From Symsagittifera roscoffensis (taxonomy: Eukaryota; Xenacoelomorpha; Acoela; Convolutidae), in NCBI RefSeq assembly GCF_963678635.1, contig NC_087064.1:22368509-22432508 (forward strand): DNA of 64,000 nucleotides, in the 5' to 3' direction. Of this stretch, positions 32,001 to 42,579 are shown in pieces (position 1 is the stretch's first letter; every line of letters begins with the position of its first letter). The position numbers and the translations under genes were made by a program. The notes below the pieces were generated by a model. The model was not told the DNA's origin, did no database searches, and saw nothing but the letters and a program-made list of their open reading frames with translations.

Positions 32001-34834
32001 GCCACTGACACTTCTAAAGTTTCCTTCTCGGAACATAACTCTTCAATCCTACTGGTCAATTTTCCTTCTTCATACTTCGTGTAACTGAGAGACTCAATTT
32101 TTCCCATCAGCTCCTCAATTCGTGCATTGGCACTTGTCAAATCGGCCTGAAGCTCGTTCTTATCGTTCGTGCAATTCAGAAGACTGCATTCTGTCAATGA
32201 ATTTTCGCTGTCAGTTTGTGCCGACTGTTCCATCGACTCGCTTCGGATTAACTTCGATTCCGTCAAAGGAATCGATTCTAAAAACGATTCCGCTTGATTG
32301 CACACTATGGATTCTTCTTGAATATTTTCAATAGCATCTTCATGAATTTCAATTTTGTTACAATGCTCTCCATTTGGAGCAGAATGAAATCCATTTTGCA
32401 CAGATTCAACGTGCTCGTTAAATTGTGTTTGATTCAGAACTTCCATATTTTGAATTAAATTTTTCAATTCACGATTCGAGTTTTGCAACCCTTCGAGTTC
32501 AGCTTCTAATGTCGAAACTTTACATCTGCAGCTTTTAAGTTCGGCTTCATTCGCTTCGATAATCTGTGACTTTGATTGTACTTCTGAATTGAGCAGATCA
32601 ATTTTCCCAATCATTTCAGTTTTTTCTTTGATCGCCTCTGATTTTTCGTTTTCAACTCTGTCTAAGGTTATTTTCATTTCTGAACTTTCATTCTCGCAAG
32701 CGGACAGTTTCTCCTGCAGATCTTGATTAGCGACCTGAAGAATTTCCAGCCTTGATTCTATTTCGGCTTTGCATTCATGTGCTTCGTGAAGTTGCTTTTC
32801 GGAATTAGAAATTGTCTCCTTGCACTTTTCTATTTCGACATTTAGACCAGAAATTACTGATTCCTTAGATGCAAATTCTGATCGCAAACGAACTATATCA
32901 TTTGACAACTCCAAATTTTTATTCGAAATTTCATTGCTATTGTGTTTTAAAGATTCTAAAGCTAATTGGATTTCCTGTTTTGCTGATTCTGAACTTGACA
33001 ACTTATGATCCAGATCGGCGATTTTGGCAGTCAAAGTAGTTTCAAGTTCGCTCGAACTTTTCTCCTTTACTTCTTGCAACTCTATTTTCTGTCTTTCTAC
33101 TTCTTTAAAGCTCCTCTCACTTTCACTTAAACGTTTCTCAAGTTCTTCTTTTGACGTCAAAACAGTTTCATGGTTTCGTTTCGCTTCGGCTAATTCATCA
33201 TTCAAAGCAATTACTTTTTCTTCGCACAATTTCAGCCTCTTTTCAACATCTTCGCGTGAACATACTTCAAGCTTATGCAGTTTTTCCGACTCTTCTAAAT
33301 CTCTCCTCAGCTTTTCGGATTCTTGACAGCTTTTTTCCAACAAATTCTGACAATCTCGCAACTGCATTTCGAGATCTCCTATGGATTTTACTGCTTCGTT
33401 TAAACGATTTTCAGAATCTGTCGATTTAAGTTCACTTTTAGAACTTTCATCGTTTCTGCTTATGTTAGTTTTGCTTTCGATCAAAGCCTGATATTTGTCG
33501 ATATAAGATTTCAAATCAATTTCTAAGTTTTCGATTTGAGCTGATTTTGAACTTAGTTCACTTTCCAAAGTGGCTTTCTCAGTTTTCATTTGGCTAACTT
33601 CGTTCACAATATCCGATGATTCGTCTCCTTGCTCCAATATTGCACTGAGCTGGTAACACTTTGCGTAAACTTCGTTCAATTTAGCTTCTCTCTCCAATGA
33701 TGATTGGATTTGATTGTCGTCGAAATTCGATCCATTTTCACAATCATCAGTGAACTTTTTAATCAATTCTATATACATTTTACCCAAAGTTTGGCTCAAC
33801 ATACGAGGTGATTGCGAGGCTTCCAGTTGACTTCCAACTGACTCATTAAAGGAATTCTGTAAATCTTTACAAAACTTTTCATACATTTTCAATTTAACAA
33901 CATAACTCTGCAACTCTTCGTGTTGAGTCATAATCTCGTCAAGATTTTCCTCACTTTGCGTCTTTCTTCCCGATTTCAGCAGTGAAATTTTCTGATTAAG
34001 AGATTCGATTATCATCGTTTTCTCTTCTAAATCGTCTTGAAGAACTTTCTCCAGGTGTGCTTTCGCCTCTCTGTCTAGATGTGACGCTTCTTTCATTTCG
34101 CTGATTTTCCTCATGTACTTATCCTGCGTCGTCTCCAGTAACTGAGTTAGCTTATGCTGATCTTTACTCAAATCTTCATTCTGAATTTTACATTTTCTTA
34201 ACGTAGATTTATAGTTCTGTAATCTGACTTTGTTTTTGATAAAAGCTGACACTATTTGATCTGTTGTGTAATTAGCCAAAATTTGTGTTTTCTGGATTTC
34301 TATTTCTTCTTCAGTTGGGATTGCGATTATTTCCTCTCCTCCTTTTCCTTGTTTTCCCGCCCCCCGAACAGCACCAGTGGGAGAAACGATACTTTCCGAG
34401 TTCTCTGATATGATGGTTGGCATGACATGCTGACTCACTGAACTACCAGCTTCCGATGCGCTTTCGTCCGAGTAGCCCGACTGGAAAGATCGCCCACCCG
34501 AGAACAAGGTCGTTGAAACTTCGTTCTCGGCAACTGAGTTTACACCTAGAAGACTTGAGTTCAGATTCTGATTGGACACCGAGTACTCTCTGCTCACTCT
34601 TCCGGGAGTCGTTATATTGGACTCAAACCCGGAAGACGCTCCAACAACATCGCTGGCGACGGAACTCGCGTCCGAGGGTTTACGCGTGCGTTCGGGAGGC
34701 ATCGGCTGCTCTGCTGCCACAAACACATTCGTTAGACTCTGTCTGGGAGAAACTGCTGACTTCAGAAGGGCTTCTTTCGAAGAATCTACTTGAGCAGCCA
34801 ATTTGTCGCGAAACCCTTTGAAATTGAACTCCAT
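29018..34834 (-). CDS. GOLGA4-like: Golgin with GRIP domain, GOLGA4/golgin-245-like, 1938 aa
   Basis: A single ATG-initiated exon of 1938 codons. Residues 1-150 are Ser/Thr/Gly-rich and disordered. From about 170 to 1800 nearly everything is heptad-patterned Glu/Lys/Leu-rich coiled coil. Residues about 1877-1930 match a GRIP domain (QLQFLRTILRQFIMGQEKMV then AKVLVSIAKFDDRESKEIL), closest in my judgement to GOLGA4/golgin-245. GRIP domains bind ARL1-GTP on the trans-Golgi; the coiled coil extends as a tether that captures endosome-derived vesicles. The vertebrate homologue is about 2,230 residues, so the length fits. The absence of introns over 5.8 kb is unusual for an animal golgin. No frameshift or stop is seen, so it is likely functional. 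GCC2 or golgin-97 type are less likely alternatives. Confidence 0.88.
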   Translation of the reverse strand: MEFNFKGFRDKLAAQVDSSKEALLKSAVSPRQSLTNVFVAAEQPMPPERTRKPSDASSVASDVVGASSGFESNITTPGRVSREYSVSNQNLNSSLLGVNSVAENEVSTTLFSGGRSFQSGYSDESASEAGSSVSQHVMPTIISENSESIVSPTGAVRGAGKQGKGGEEIIAIPTEEEIEIQKTQILANYTTDQIVSAFIKNKVRLQNYKSTLRKCKIQNEDLSKDQHKLTQLLETTQDKYMRKISEMKEASHLDREAKAHLEKVLQDDLEEKTMIIESLNQKISLLKSGRKTQSEENLDEIMTQHEELQSYVVKLKMYEKFCKDLQNSFNESVGSQLEASQSPRMLSQTLGKMYIELIKKFTDDCENGSNFDDNQIQSSLEREAKLNEVYAKCYQLSAILEQGDESSDIVNEVSQMKTEKATLESELSSKSAQIENLEIDLKSYIDKYQALIESKTNISRNDESSKSELKSTDSENRLNEAVKSIGDLEMQLRDCQNLLEKSCQESEKLRRDLEESEKLHKLEVCSREDVEKRLKLCEEKVIALNDELAEAKRNHETVLTSKEELEKRLSESERSFKEVERQKIELQEVKEKSSSELETTLTAKIADLDHKLSSSESAKQEIQLALESLKHNSNEISNKNLELSNDIVRLRSEFASKESVISGLNVEIEKCKETISNSEKQLHEAHECKAEIESRLEILQVANQDLQEKLSACENESSEMKITLDRVENEKSEAIKEKTEMIGKIDLLNSEVQSKSQIIEANEAELKSCRCKVSTLEAELEGLQNSNRELKNLIQNMEVLNQTQFNEHVESVQNGFHSAPNGEHCNKIEIHEDAIENIQEESIVCNQAESFLESIPLTESKLIRSESMEQSAQTDSENSLTECSLLNCTNDKNELQADLTSANARIEELMGKIESLSYTKYEEGKLTSRIEELCSEKETLEVSVASISKDRDQKVSSLNERVKELQQELECKVDEVEALADAVAASSQNSVSNEEYDNCALENVEVKRNYHQLSQEFESMKEKLLVEKQQAVNDLEIELKDAFNKEKRVFTNEKLELNKELEKCRAELSEMAEKFSNAESKLTELKTKIENLEEITKELNEAKHKLNVLVQEKETEISSLQKLKEDHVKLLEAKSSWESSLEDQAEQFSLERKSFNEKIEGLEKAFGEADSNASRVNSLLDEYEKSYEERISKLRDELEQQENEVKFLKNSLEDSESRVEEITTDYETKLKKSIETKISLETEVEELNSRLKTSQAEIESQLKTLQSEQEKLRSAETVNEQQKAKFDDYKKKVEEKFSSQKQIINEKFKAKDKEIEKLQQMTTDQQEQLKYLLEEKESLFVENSNNKSQVDRLTSELGESHKLVNSTLEQSQNDVMLVRHQLEEQLKSLKSENEELRRKLEHDGKEKFGKLEAKVDSLQIEISENEAHLVQLSDELKSSQETCRRNQEAYDEEKQSMTKSHYVERNKLAADLKLLQNEKSEVEMTLATVKKDFQKYQMKMEESNKRNKEKIETLKTSSNEEKLSKDREIKTQSDEIVKLRDTLQKIRSKHGDEISEIKTKHASLVKSLDDQIREGKSTSQKKTESLRRNHEEEMSKIVKSHNEEMTILTLSHQENVKNLFLECEQKAAESETELSNNFNEEIASLRHQIAEKEVANQELETRIAELTTQLHKETLSATLHEYKQKYETLVHTSQSDIKRMEKQNEQKVKAMENKSHEDQRVLEKQVQEQKLIIANLEFEIQDLESNYKAERSRNDLLSKEAKTKQKNSDLKSLLEAKESEIERMEETLKTSLKSKDQDCDERLKRERDKIVREMDEYYSEKYHDLVSSTVESRSSDNNGLHVNGASMSEESIASPSNQREEVAVLTSPANLSLSSQENLFNMEDPTQLQFLRTILRQFIMGQEKMVMAKVLVSIAKFDDRESKEILRAVKQGQKWIPL

Positions 34835-36270
34835 TAAGTCGTATAAAAAACTGAATATGAAGATGGGAACTTTTACATTGGGAATCTTTTGTTTACCAAT
34901 GAAGTTCTCCGTTTTACAATATCATGATTAAAGCGAAGCATTTGAATCTGAAAAACGCATTTGGAAAGCAAGAAAATCGAATATTAACATCGCATCTGAT
35001 GAAGTTAGTGTTTCGGAATGAATTATCATATTTTCTGTTCCATGATGCTCCTTGGTCTTTCTGAAAAGAAAACATTCGACTAATTGCGACCAATTCGTTT
35101 CAGATTACTGCCACCTTATTGTTCAATGGTTCATTCAGTTAAACTTCAAATATTCGGCGCCAAAAAATTTGGCAAAATGTAAGTGGACAACGCCGAAAAT
35201 ATCCAGTGACCTCTTGTGCGAATTTGAAGCAATTTAATTGGACATGAAAAGTACAATTTACATAAAATCATCTTCAGAAAACACTTGATATATTGGCTCC
35301 TGACCGCATATTTGCGCATATACTTTTCAACTTTCTGTTGCGCAGCATGTTTCTCAAGTGAACATGATGTCACTAAATTATAACATGTATATAATTCGAT
35401 ATCCACAAATTATCCGTTTTCAGCATCTGGAAGTCCAAATTTTTCATTTCGTAGTGTTTTTCAATGTCAATTTGAATTATAATTGCCCCCATTGAATAAA
35501 AAAAGAAATAGAACAAAAAATTTATTATTAATAGAGAAGAGAAGCACAATTCAGTTTGGTAAATTTTCATACATGCAAACCGTTCATGATATCGATCTGT
35601 TTTGTAAATCATTGGTTATAAAACGTAATGCAATGCTTTTAATTAACACCAAATAAGTGAAACGAATATTAGCAGATTCATTTCAGCAGAATCTTAACTG
35701 ATTTTCTCTGAAGAATTAACTATACAAAAATAAGATAACAGGCTATACAAAGATATTTTAAGAAAGACACTCAAAGTTCCGGGAACATCATTTTGAAATT
35801 CAAACTTTATTTGTAGCAAATTGCAAGCCCACAAAATATGAGAGAACTTTCATTAAAGAAAAAGTCTTCAATTTCGAAAAAATCTAAAAGAGTACTACGC
35901 AACCAAAATTTTTGTACATTGAAAGTACAGTAAACATGCGTCGAAGATTACGAAAACAGATAAGTGATGAGGATGATTTATACACGAAATCGATTGGTCG
36001 GCAACCTTGTGGCGGTGCCTTCGTGTGTTGTTTACACGAACGTTCTAAAATAGAAGACATTGGGTTTTTTTAAATGCAGTTACCAAGACGTTGTCGCTTT
36101 TTGTGATGGGATCAACACATTCAAATTTTTACCTCTTAGAACAGCAGGAGTCAAATCGAGCGCTTTATAAGCATAACCAAATGAAGCGATTTTTAAGTGT
36201 TTATTTATTAAAAGAAAACCTAGCAATGCAGCATATGATAGCTCTACACTCGAAGCATATATTAGGTCAG
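34835..36270. other. Region upstream of the golgin gene
   Basis: No coding region is supported. It must contain the golgin promoter and 5' untranslated sequence (reading leftward from about 35000), but no core promoter motif stands out. AT-rich throughout. Confidence 0.4.
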
Positions 36271-36646
36271 GTGGCCAGTCAATAAGCAGAATGGTCTAGG
36301 AGCAGAATGGGTCCAAGAGCAGAAAAACAGAAAAACATTAACTTTAGTAAACTGATCGGTAAATTAAGTACAATAATAGTCAATATTATCAAAGAAACTA
36401 ATATTTTAGGCATAACTGAGTAAATTAATCGAGATTAAAAAAAAATTTAATGAAAAAAAACTTGATGAAATCATTCAATTCATGAATAATTTATTCCTTT
36501 TCTTGGTATCATTGACGATTCTGATAATTGTTTTTATCAATTTGCCCGTATTAATCAGTAAAAGTTAATATTTTTCTGTTTTTCTGCTCCTACACCCATT
36601 CTGCACTTAGACCATTCTGCTTATTGCTCCGCCTCCATTTGGTCAC
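36271..36646. mobile_element. MITE-like element with ~75-bp terminal inverted repeats
   Basis: The left end contains aataagcagaatggtct and gcagaaaaacagaaaaa. The right end, at 36565-36646, contains the inverted equivalents (ttttctgtttttctgctcc, agaccattctgcttatt). About 220 bp of AT-rich sequence without an ORF lies between. Terminal inverted repeats plus small size fit a non-autonomous DNA transposon. The edges and the target-site duplication are not certain. Confidence 0.65.
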
Positions 36647-37749
36647 CACAAAAAGCTTCAGCATCCGGTTCAATTATTAACACTATAATTTCTAACCTTA
36701 GCTTATCTTGCTTGCACACTCTTAAAAAAAAGTTGACACGTTTTCACATGAACATTGCTCTATTTGTGGAAAACACTACTATATTTGTGTTCAAATAAAC
36801 ACACGAGAGCAAGACAAACCGAACACCAGATAGTTGCTCTCGTGTACTTCATGTATTTATAGCCTGTTTTTAAAATCATGTTTACAGTGTAGCAAAAAAA
36901 AACAGAAACAAACAAATCAACAAACAAAAAAAATTGTCATTGAAAAAATTTTCAAATTGACAACTTGTTTGGAAAAACAAAATTCAATCTCGGAAAAACA
37001 GAAGACAAACAGGACGACAAACAAAAAGCAAGCTTTTAGTATTTTAAGAGCGTTCGTTAAGCCAACAACACATGGTTAAACGCCAATTGAACAAAAAAAG
37101 GCAAAGGAGATTAAAGAACTTTTTAAGTACCTTCGAACTTTTAAAGTACCAACCGACCTGATGAAATAAACACAAAAATATTCATTTTCTGTCCTTAAAC
37201 TGACGCAAAAAAATTTTCACTTAGCCGACGAAATAAGAGACGAAATCATTTAGGCCCAATAAAAACTCTAGGCCAAAAAAAACTTTAAAACTTAACTTAC
37301 CTAAAAAAACCAGCCACGTATAGAATTTTAAAAACTACAGGAGTTAATTATTGAAAGTTGAGATTGCAAAGAAAGCTGGTTACAGCAAACACTGTAGTTT
37401 AGCCGACCATCCCGGAAACCTCAAAGTCGGACACTGAAAAAAAAAGTCCGGCCGCGACTCGTACCACTGACCATAGGTTTCAAAAGCAACTGCATTACCT
37501 CCAGACCAAACTTCTGAAACTATCTTGAAACTTTCTTTGAAAACACAGGGGAAAACGCTAGCAAATTAGGTTTGCCACACGTAAATTTTACGTAATTCGG
37601 TTTTTCAATTTCGCTTTGTCAATATTTCTGCAATCGCAAAAAGTTTTGCAGTATATATCACGTCAAACAAAAGCCCTGATAAAGGACTTTCTGGAGGCCT
37701 ATAATTTATCGACATATTTCGTAGTTAAATAAAAATCTACTGCCTATTT
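36647..37749. other. Intergenic; tRNA-like patch
   Basis: No gene is supported. On the minus strand around 37440-37510 there is an A-box-like TGGTCTGGAGGTAATGC followed by GTGGTACGAGTC, perhaps a weak B box, suggesting another tRNA-derived SINE head. Confidence 0.3.
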
Positions 37750-39043
37750 TTGGTTTTCTCAAAAACTCGTTTCAGTTGTAGTATTGCGAAAAAGGCCATT
37801 GTCTTAATTGTTGATATAAATAAGACTCAACTCTAATTTACAAGTGTGCCTTTAAAATTATTGCATCTATTCACTAAATCAGATTTTGACTGAATTAATC
37901 TTTTTTTAACACTAAAAAATCTTGTTTTGAAAAATGAGTACCTTTGAATACTTCCGATTTTTCTCATTTTTTCACGCTCAGTATTTTTAAAGTGCGGTAA
38001 AAAAGATTAAGTCCTTTTCAAATTTCAACGTGGAGACTCAAATCCAACGTAGAGACCAATAGGCTGACTGATTTATTTGTTCTGACTTGAAAACTGGGAC
38101 AATAAAGCGATAAGCAGCGGTCTTTTACAAACCCTAAGAAAAACTTTGATCTTTAAATTAAGTACAAATAGAACATTTCTTCTGATTAAATGAAACAAAA
38201 ACTTTATTTGTTATCAAAGAAAAAAGCAGACGGTGATGAAAAAGCTTCCTGATGCCAAAGAAGATGAAGGAAAGCAATGAAGCATACTTACTATAAAATT
38301 CAGGTCCAGGTTGTGTGAGATCTTTGAGCTAACTAATAACCCGGCCAGACATTCAGTTTGCTCCAGATATTCGAAAATAAAAGTTTGGAAAACAAAAGTT
38401 GACACTCTATGAATAAAAAAGAAAAATTCTACTGAGTAATTTTTATTCATTCAAATAATTCGTTTCTTGAAATTCGAGTTCAGAAAACCTGAAAGAAATA
38501 AATTACCCCGAAAAAACAATCTTGCTAACAAAAAGAAAACAGAGACTAGAAAGAACAAGACGCAACATAACACGACGGGACTGAGCACAAATCAGATAAG
38601 CCAAGACGAAGCTGAAGCACAATCCACCAGCCGGAAGTTAGAAACCAACAGTTGAATTAGGAAAGCAAAAACTTCCACAAAATTAGGATTTTGTTAACCC
38701 TTGATTAGCTGTTCAACCCATCCAAAAATTGAAGCTCTTTTTAAGACTATCTGACAGCTTATATTTAAGCCACTAACCTTGAACCTAAATTATGTGATGT
38801 TAACTTTAAACTATTTCACTACAACACCGATCGCTAACGATCTAATTTAAAAAAAAACGGCGAGACTTATAGCACTAGTATAAAATACAAAAGAGACAAG
38901 AGAGGCTATAGAAAAACACTTGTACCGCTTAGTAAAACTGGTGCGACCAGTGAGGCTTTCATGACGAACAAAGCAGCATTCGTTATTTTCCCAACATATC
39001 AACTCAATCTTCTATAACGAGACATCAACTTCTCGACTTCCAA
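37750..39043. repeat. Dispersed ~1.3-kb repeat, copy A
   Basis: It shares a series of blocks with 42580-43900 and in part with 43920-44694: ctattcactaaa.cagat.ttga, gggacaataaagcga, ggtcttttacaaaccctaa, ttgttaacc.ttgattagct, gagacaagagaggcta and gcgaccagtgaggctttcat. It is diverged and non-coding. The element type is unknown. Confidence 0.75.
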
Positions 39044-39076
39044 CCCTATTATAATTCAAATTTAAGACAAACACAC

Positions 39077-39200
39077 CATGAATTCAATCACTTTACCATT
39101 TTTTGTGAGTACGATCATCCAACGTTGAAGAAAATTTTGGACAAAATAGCAGAGTTGGATGATCGTACTCACAAAAAATGGTTAAGTAATTGAATTCATG
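39077..39200. repeat. Long imperfect palindrome (47-nt arms, 30-nt loop)
   Basis: Positions 39077-39123 and 39154-39200 are reverse complements with about two mismatches; both ends read CATGAATTC / GAATTCATG. The loop is 39124-39153. The transcript would form a very stable hairpin. It lies just left of the LINE remnant. Confidence 0.85.
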
Positions 39201-39488
39201 AAGTGTGTGGCTTAAATGCTATTTTAATCTATAAAACTTTCTTCAATTTATTAAACTTTTTAAATAGTTTCAGTTATTGAAATGAATGCATGGGGCAGCC
39301 GTGGTGGCCCCCAATAGTGAAATTGTTGGAAAGTTTATTCACAGCGATACCCTCTGGATTACACTCAGGATTAAACAGGGTGGACCTACAGTCTGGAAGA
39401 CTAGCTGTATTTCTCATCCCAACTACAATCAGCTGAGTTTATTTCAACTTATTTGTCTTTATATACATTTTTCTATCTCGACTTCTCT

Positions 39489-40064
39489 ATGATCAAAATA
39501 GTAGCAGCAAGCTCTCTTAGCCGTTCCATTGCAAAACTTGACGAATCTGAACAACATAAGCTTGCCGATTCTGTTCATTCTTTACCCGGCATAAATCTTG
39601 ACCCTAATACAGCAAACTGTTGTTACGATTATTTAACGTCAACCCAGCTGAGGAAACGTAACCTTATACTGTGGCATGACCTACTCAACAACACAATAAC
39701 ATCACATCCAAAAAAGAATAATATTCCCCAAACGGTTGATCAACTCATCGCGACTGAAAACAATTCCCAATCTCTTCTGCGTTGTCACATGTCAACGAGT
39801 AGGAGCTCTATCTTTGGCGCCCTTGTGAAGGCCTTGGACTGTTACGTCATTGACGTGACAAAGCACGTTATCAGCGCGTCTGAACAAATCGACGAATCGG
39901 TGCTTGCTGAGTATCGCAGACTTCATCAGCATTCTGACATTGAATTACGTACTTTGGCCACTGTACTGCACTATTACCCCAACATCAAACGGATCTTCAA
40001 AACACGTGGTACGAAGCGAAGATCAGCTGGAGAGAGACGCGAGGCGAAAAGACTAAAATACTAA
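39489..40064 (+). CDS. Unidentified 191-aa ORF upstream of the LINE ORF1
   Basis: The ATG at 39489 opens 191 codons ending in a strongly basic tail (TKRRSAGERREAKRLKY). The body is soluble, with Cys-Cys-Tyr, many Leu and a helical look; no zinc finger or catalytic motif was recognised. It ends 124 bp before the LINE ORF1, with the same 32-bp motif on either side of the gap (40071-40110 and 40149-40183). It may be an additional ORF of the LINE or a neighbouring gene fragment. Intact, but function unknown. Confidence 0.4.
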   Translation: MIKIVAASSLSRSIAKLDESEQHKLADSVHSLPGINLDPNTANCCYDYLTSTQLRKRNLILWHDLLNNTITSHPKKNNIPQTVDQLIATENNSQSLLRCHMSTSRSSIFGALVKALDCYVIDVTKHVISASEQIDESVLAEYRRLHQHSDIELRTLATVLHYYPNIKRIFKTRGTKRRSAGERREAKRLKY

Positions 40065-40070
40065 ACAGGT

Positions 40071-40183
40071 AGGCGTGCTTATCGAGTCTCTGGCTCTGAG
40101 CCCCTCCCTATAAGTACTGAAGTTGTTTTTAGATTTACTCTTTACATAGGTGCGCTTATTGAGTCTCTGGCTCTGAGCCCCTC
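40071..40183 (+). repeat. Duplicated ~32-bp motif before LINE ORF1
   Basis: The motif gcttat.gagtctctggctctgagcccctc occurs at about 40075-40107 and again at about 40152-40183, the second directly before the ORF1 ATG. It is GC-richer than its surroundings and may be a repeated 5'-UTR or promoter monomer of the LINE. Confidence 0.7.
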
Positions 40184-40187
40184 AAAG

Positions 40188-41066
40188 ATGTCTAAACATA
40201 ACACTCGAAATCGAGTCAAATCAATCTCTGATTCATGCTTCAACTGTGATGAGAAAATCCTGAAAAATGAAAGTTCATTCGACTGCTTCGTCTGTGGCTG
40301 TCGAATGCATCTGACTAAAAATTGTACTGGCCTGAGTGAAGCGGCTGTCAATGGAGTACTGGCTATCGGAAAAAATGCCTTACTTCTTTGTAACAAGTGT
40401 ATCGAAGAGAAGCGCCACCAAAAGCTAGCACAATCTGCCCATGTGAACACGGTCTCAAATGAACACCAAGCAAGTCAGATGAAAAACCTTGAAACCGAAA
40501 TGACTGCCCTCAAGAAAATTGTGTCCGAAATCAAAACGCTTCTCACAAGGAAACCGCTCGATTCCGGGCAACCAGCCCAAAATAGTCAGATAACCAAATC
40601 ACAAGAACAAATGCCGAAACCTCCCGAAGAACTCGATGGAATTCGTATACGTGGTATCCCAGAATCAACGGAAAAAGAAGCAAGAGTACGCCAAGAACAC
40701 GGCCTTGCAGAAGTTCAAAAACTACTAACCCATATGGAAGTCAATGTTATTATAGGCGACGTCATAAGACTTGGCCGATATGAAGAGAACAAAACGAGAA
40801 CTATCCTATTAAAAAATCCAAATGCATATCAGCGTCGAATGGTACTACTATCGGCGAGAAAGCTGAAAACTTTCAGTCAACCAATCTTTCTCAGCAAACA
40901 ACTGACAAAAGAAGAAGCTGACCTTGAAAACTTAGCTCTTGTGAGACGACGAGAACTGATAAATGAAGTCACCGATCCGAAAAATCTGCGTGTTCGTGAC
41001 GCAACCCTGTTCATTCGACAGGGCGCAAAGTGGACAAAAAAGAAGCTTCCCGTGGCGGACGAATGA
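40188..41066 (+). CDS. LINE (CR1-like) ORF1 protein, 292 aa
   Basis: The ATG at 40188 follows the duplicated motif. Residues 17-72 form a PHD-like zinc finger (CFNC, CFVCGCRMHL, CNKC). A short coiled coil follows (about 95-125). Residues 150-230 form the RRM-like fold typical of LINE ORF1 proteins (IRIRGIPES, DVIRLGRY, KTRTILL), then a basic C-terminal part. Such proteins bind the element RNA as chaperones during retrotransposition. The ORF is intact, whereas the following ORF2 is decayed. Confidence 0.75.
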   Translation: MSKHNTRNRVKSISDSCFNCDEKILKNESSFDCFVCGCRMHLTKNCTGLSEAAVNGVLAIGKNALLLCNKCIEEKRHQKLAQSAHVNTVSNEHQASQMKNLETEMTALKKIVSEIKTLLTRKPLDSGQPAQNSQITKSQEQMPKPPEELDGIRIRGIPESTEKEARVRQEHGLAEVQKLLTHMEVNVIIGDVIRLGRYEENKTRTILLKNPNAYQRRMVLLSARKLKTFSQPIFLSKQLTKEEADLENLALVRRRELINEVTDPKNLRVRDATLFIRQGAKWTKKKLPVADE

Positions 41067-41831
41067 CTAGCAGCTTTCATAAATATACTAATTTACAATG
41101 TGAGAAGTATACTTGAATACCAACGCCGAACAAATTTCTCCAATGCCGTTCAAGTGAAAAATATTTATCAAATTATCTGCCTAAAAGAAACGTGGCTCAC
41201 AGAGAGCATTAGCGATATAGGTCTGTTTCTAACCAACTATGCGATACATCGAAAAGACAGACTATCTGATAAAGGGTTGACAAAGCATGGCGGTGTACTG
41301 ATAGCAGTAAGCAAAAACATTCCAAGCTCTCAAACTGACTCATTTTTTCAAGACTGTGATAATTCGTATATGCTTAAATAAAACATTCCTAATATGTGGT
41401 CTTTACAGCGCCCCGTCAAACAGTTCGTACACATGGACTCTTCCGGACATCGTTGAGCTCCTAAAGTTCATTAGGTGAAAACAGTTCGAATACAGTGCTG
41501 TTTGCTCATATATAGCTGGAGACATCAATCTTTCATCTACACAATGACGTCAACATCTCTCTTCGAGCAAACAATCCTCAATGAACTATGTGAATCAAAT
41601 TTTCAGCAACTCATAAAAACCCAGGACGGAAGGTCACTGGATGTTCTCTTATGCAATAAACCCCAGTATGTGACAAGCATAGTCATTGATAACCATCTGA
41701 GAAGTCTCTTCAATTCTGATCACAAACCTTATCAAGCTAAAGTCTCGTTTGACATCCGACCTGTACATATCTATTGTCCTATGGCGCATAGGACAAAACA
41801 AAACCAATTTTTTTATAATATTAAGGAATGA
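41067..41831 (+). pseudogene. LINE ORF2 endonuclease remnant
   Basis: It continues after ORF1 with pieces of an APE-type endonuclease in shifting frames: an IICLKETWLTESISD segment and HGGVLIAVSKN in 41100-41381, then AGDINLS near 41515 and SLDVLLCNKP with SDHKP in 41475-41831, followed by rapid decay. No RT domain was recovered. The pieces are in the order expected for CR1/Jockey-type elements. The copy is 3'-truncated or eroded. Confidence 0.7.
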
Positions 41832-42579
41832 GTTCAAACAGCGCTTTTGAGTCAAATACAAATTGGAGAGTCAATAGTATTTGCCCAATGGAATGAGAAT
41901 GTAAGCAAAGAAAAACAGCACTCCACAAAAGCTTGAGAAAAAGAAAAATAAGCGACAACAGGACAGCAACGAAGCAGAATTAAGCGAGCTAGAAGAAAGG
42001 AAGATTTTCTCTCCATAGACGATGGAATAGTCAAAGATAAAGGAAAAATTCCATCACTCCAACAAAGTTGAAAAATCAACAAAAAAGAGAGGCATGCTTT
42101 AATCAGCACAATCCATATTTGTAATCAACCTGAAACATACCATACAACCAAACTACAATAAATGGAAGTCACAAGAAAATCTTGTTCTTTCAAAAATTTT
42201 AACAGAGGAAGCAAAAACCCTGTCACTCACATCCCTCCTTTAAAAAGATCACTTTTCATTGGAAAGAAATTTGAACAAATGTCGGATACGTGTTTGAGGA
42301 GAAATTGAAAAAAAATAAGCTGAAAAACAAAAAGTCGAAGAGTCTCGTTGCAGATCTTAAAAGAAAACTGCAAACTGCAAAAACATTCCTGAAAGGATAC
42401 AAAATTGAGCTCGCAAAAAAAGTAGACGCCTGCCAAATCAATAAACATCTTGAGACTCATATCCATGCGTTAAACTTTGTACTATTAAAGTTCGTTTGTA
42501 CTACTTTGAATGTTGAATGATTGGGTGTTAAATGTTACCTATTTGAAGGTGTGGTTTTTGAACAGCAAATTTTTGTTCA
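41832..42579. other. Eroded tail after the LINE remnant
   Basis: A-rich sequence with Lys-rich pseudo-ORFs (for example around 42290-42520) that may derive from ORF2. No motif survives. Confidence 0.35.

Noticed and set aside
30000-34821. Plus-strand Ser/Phe/Leu-rich ORFs over the golgin gene
   Set aside because: They are antisense shadows of Glu/Lys/Ser-rich coiled-coil codons; the GRIP domain fixes the real strand and frame.
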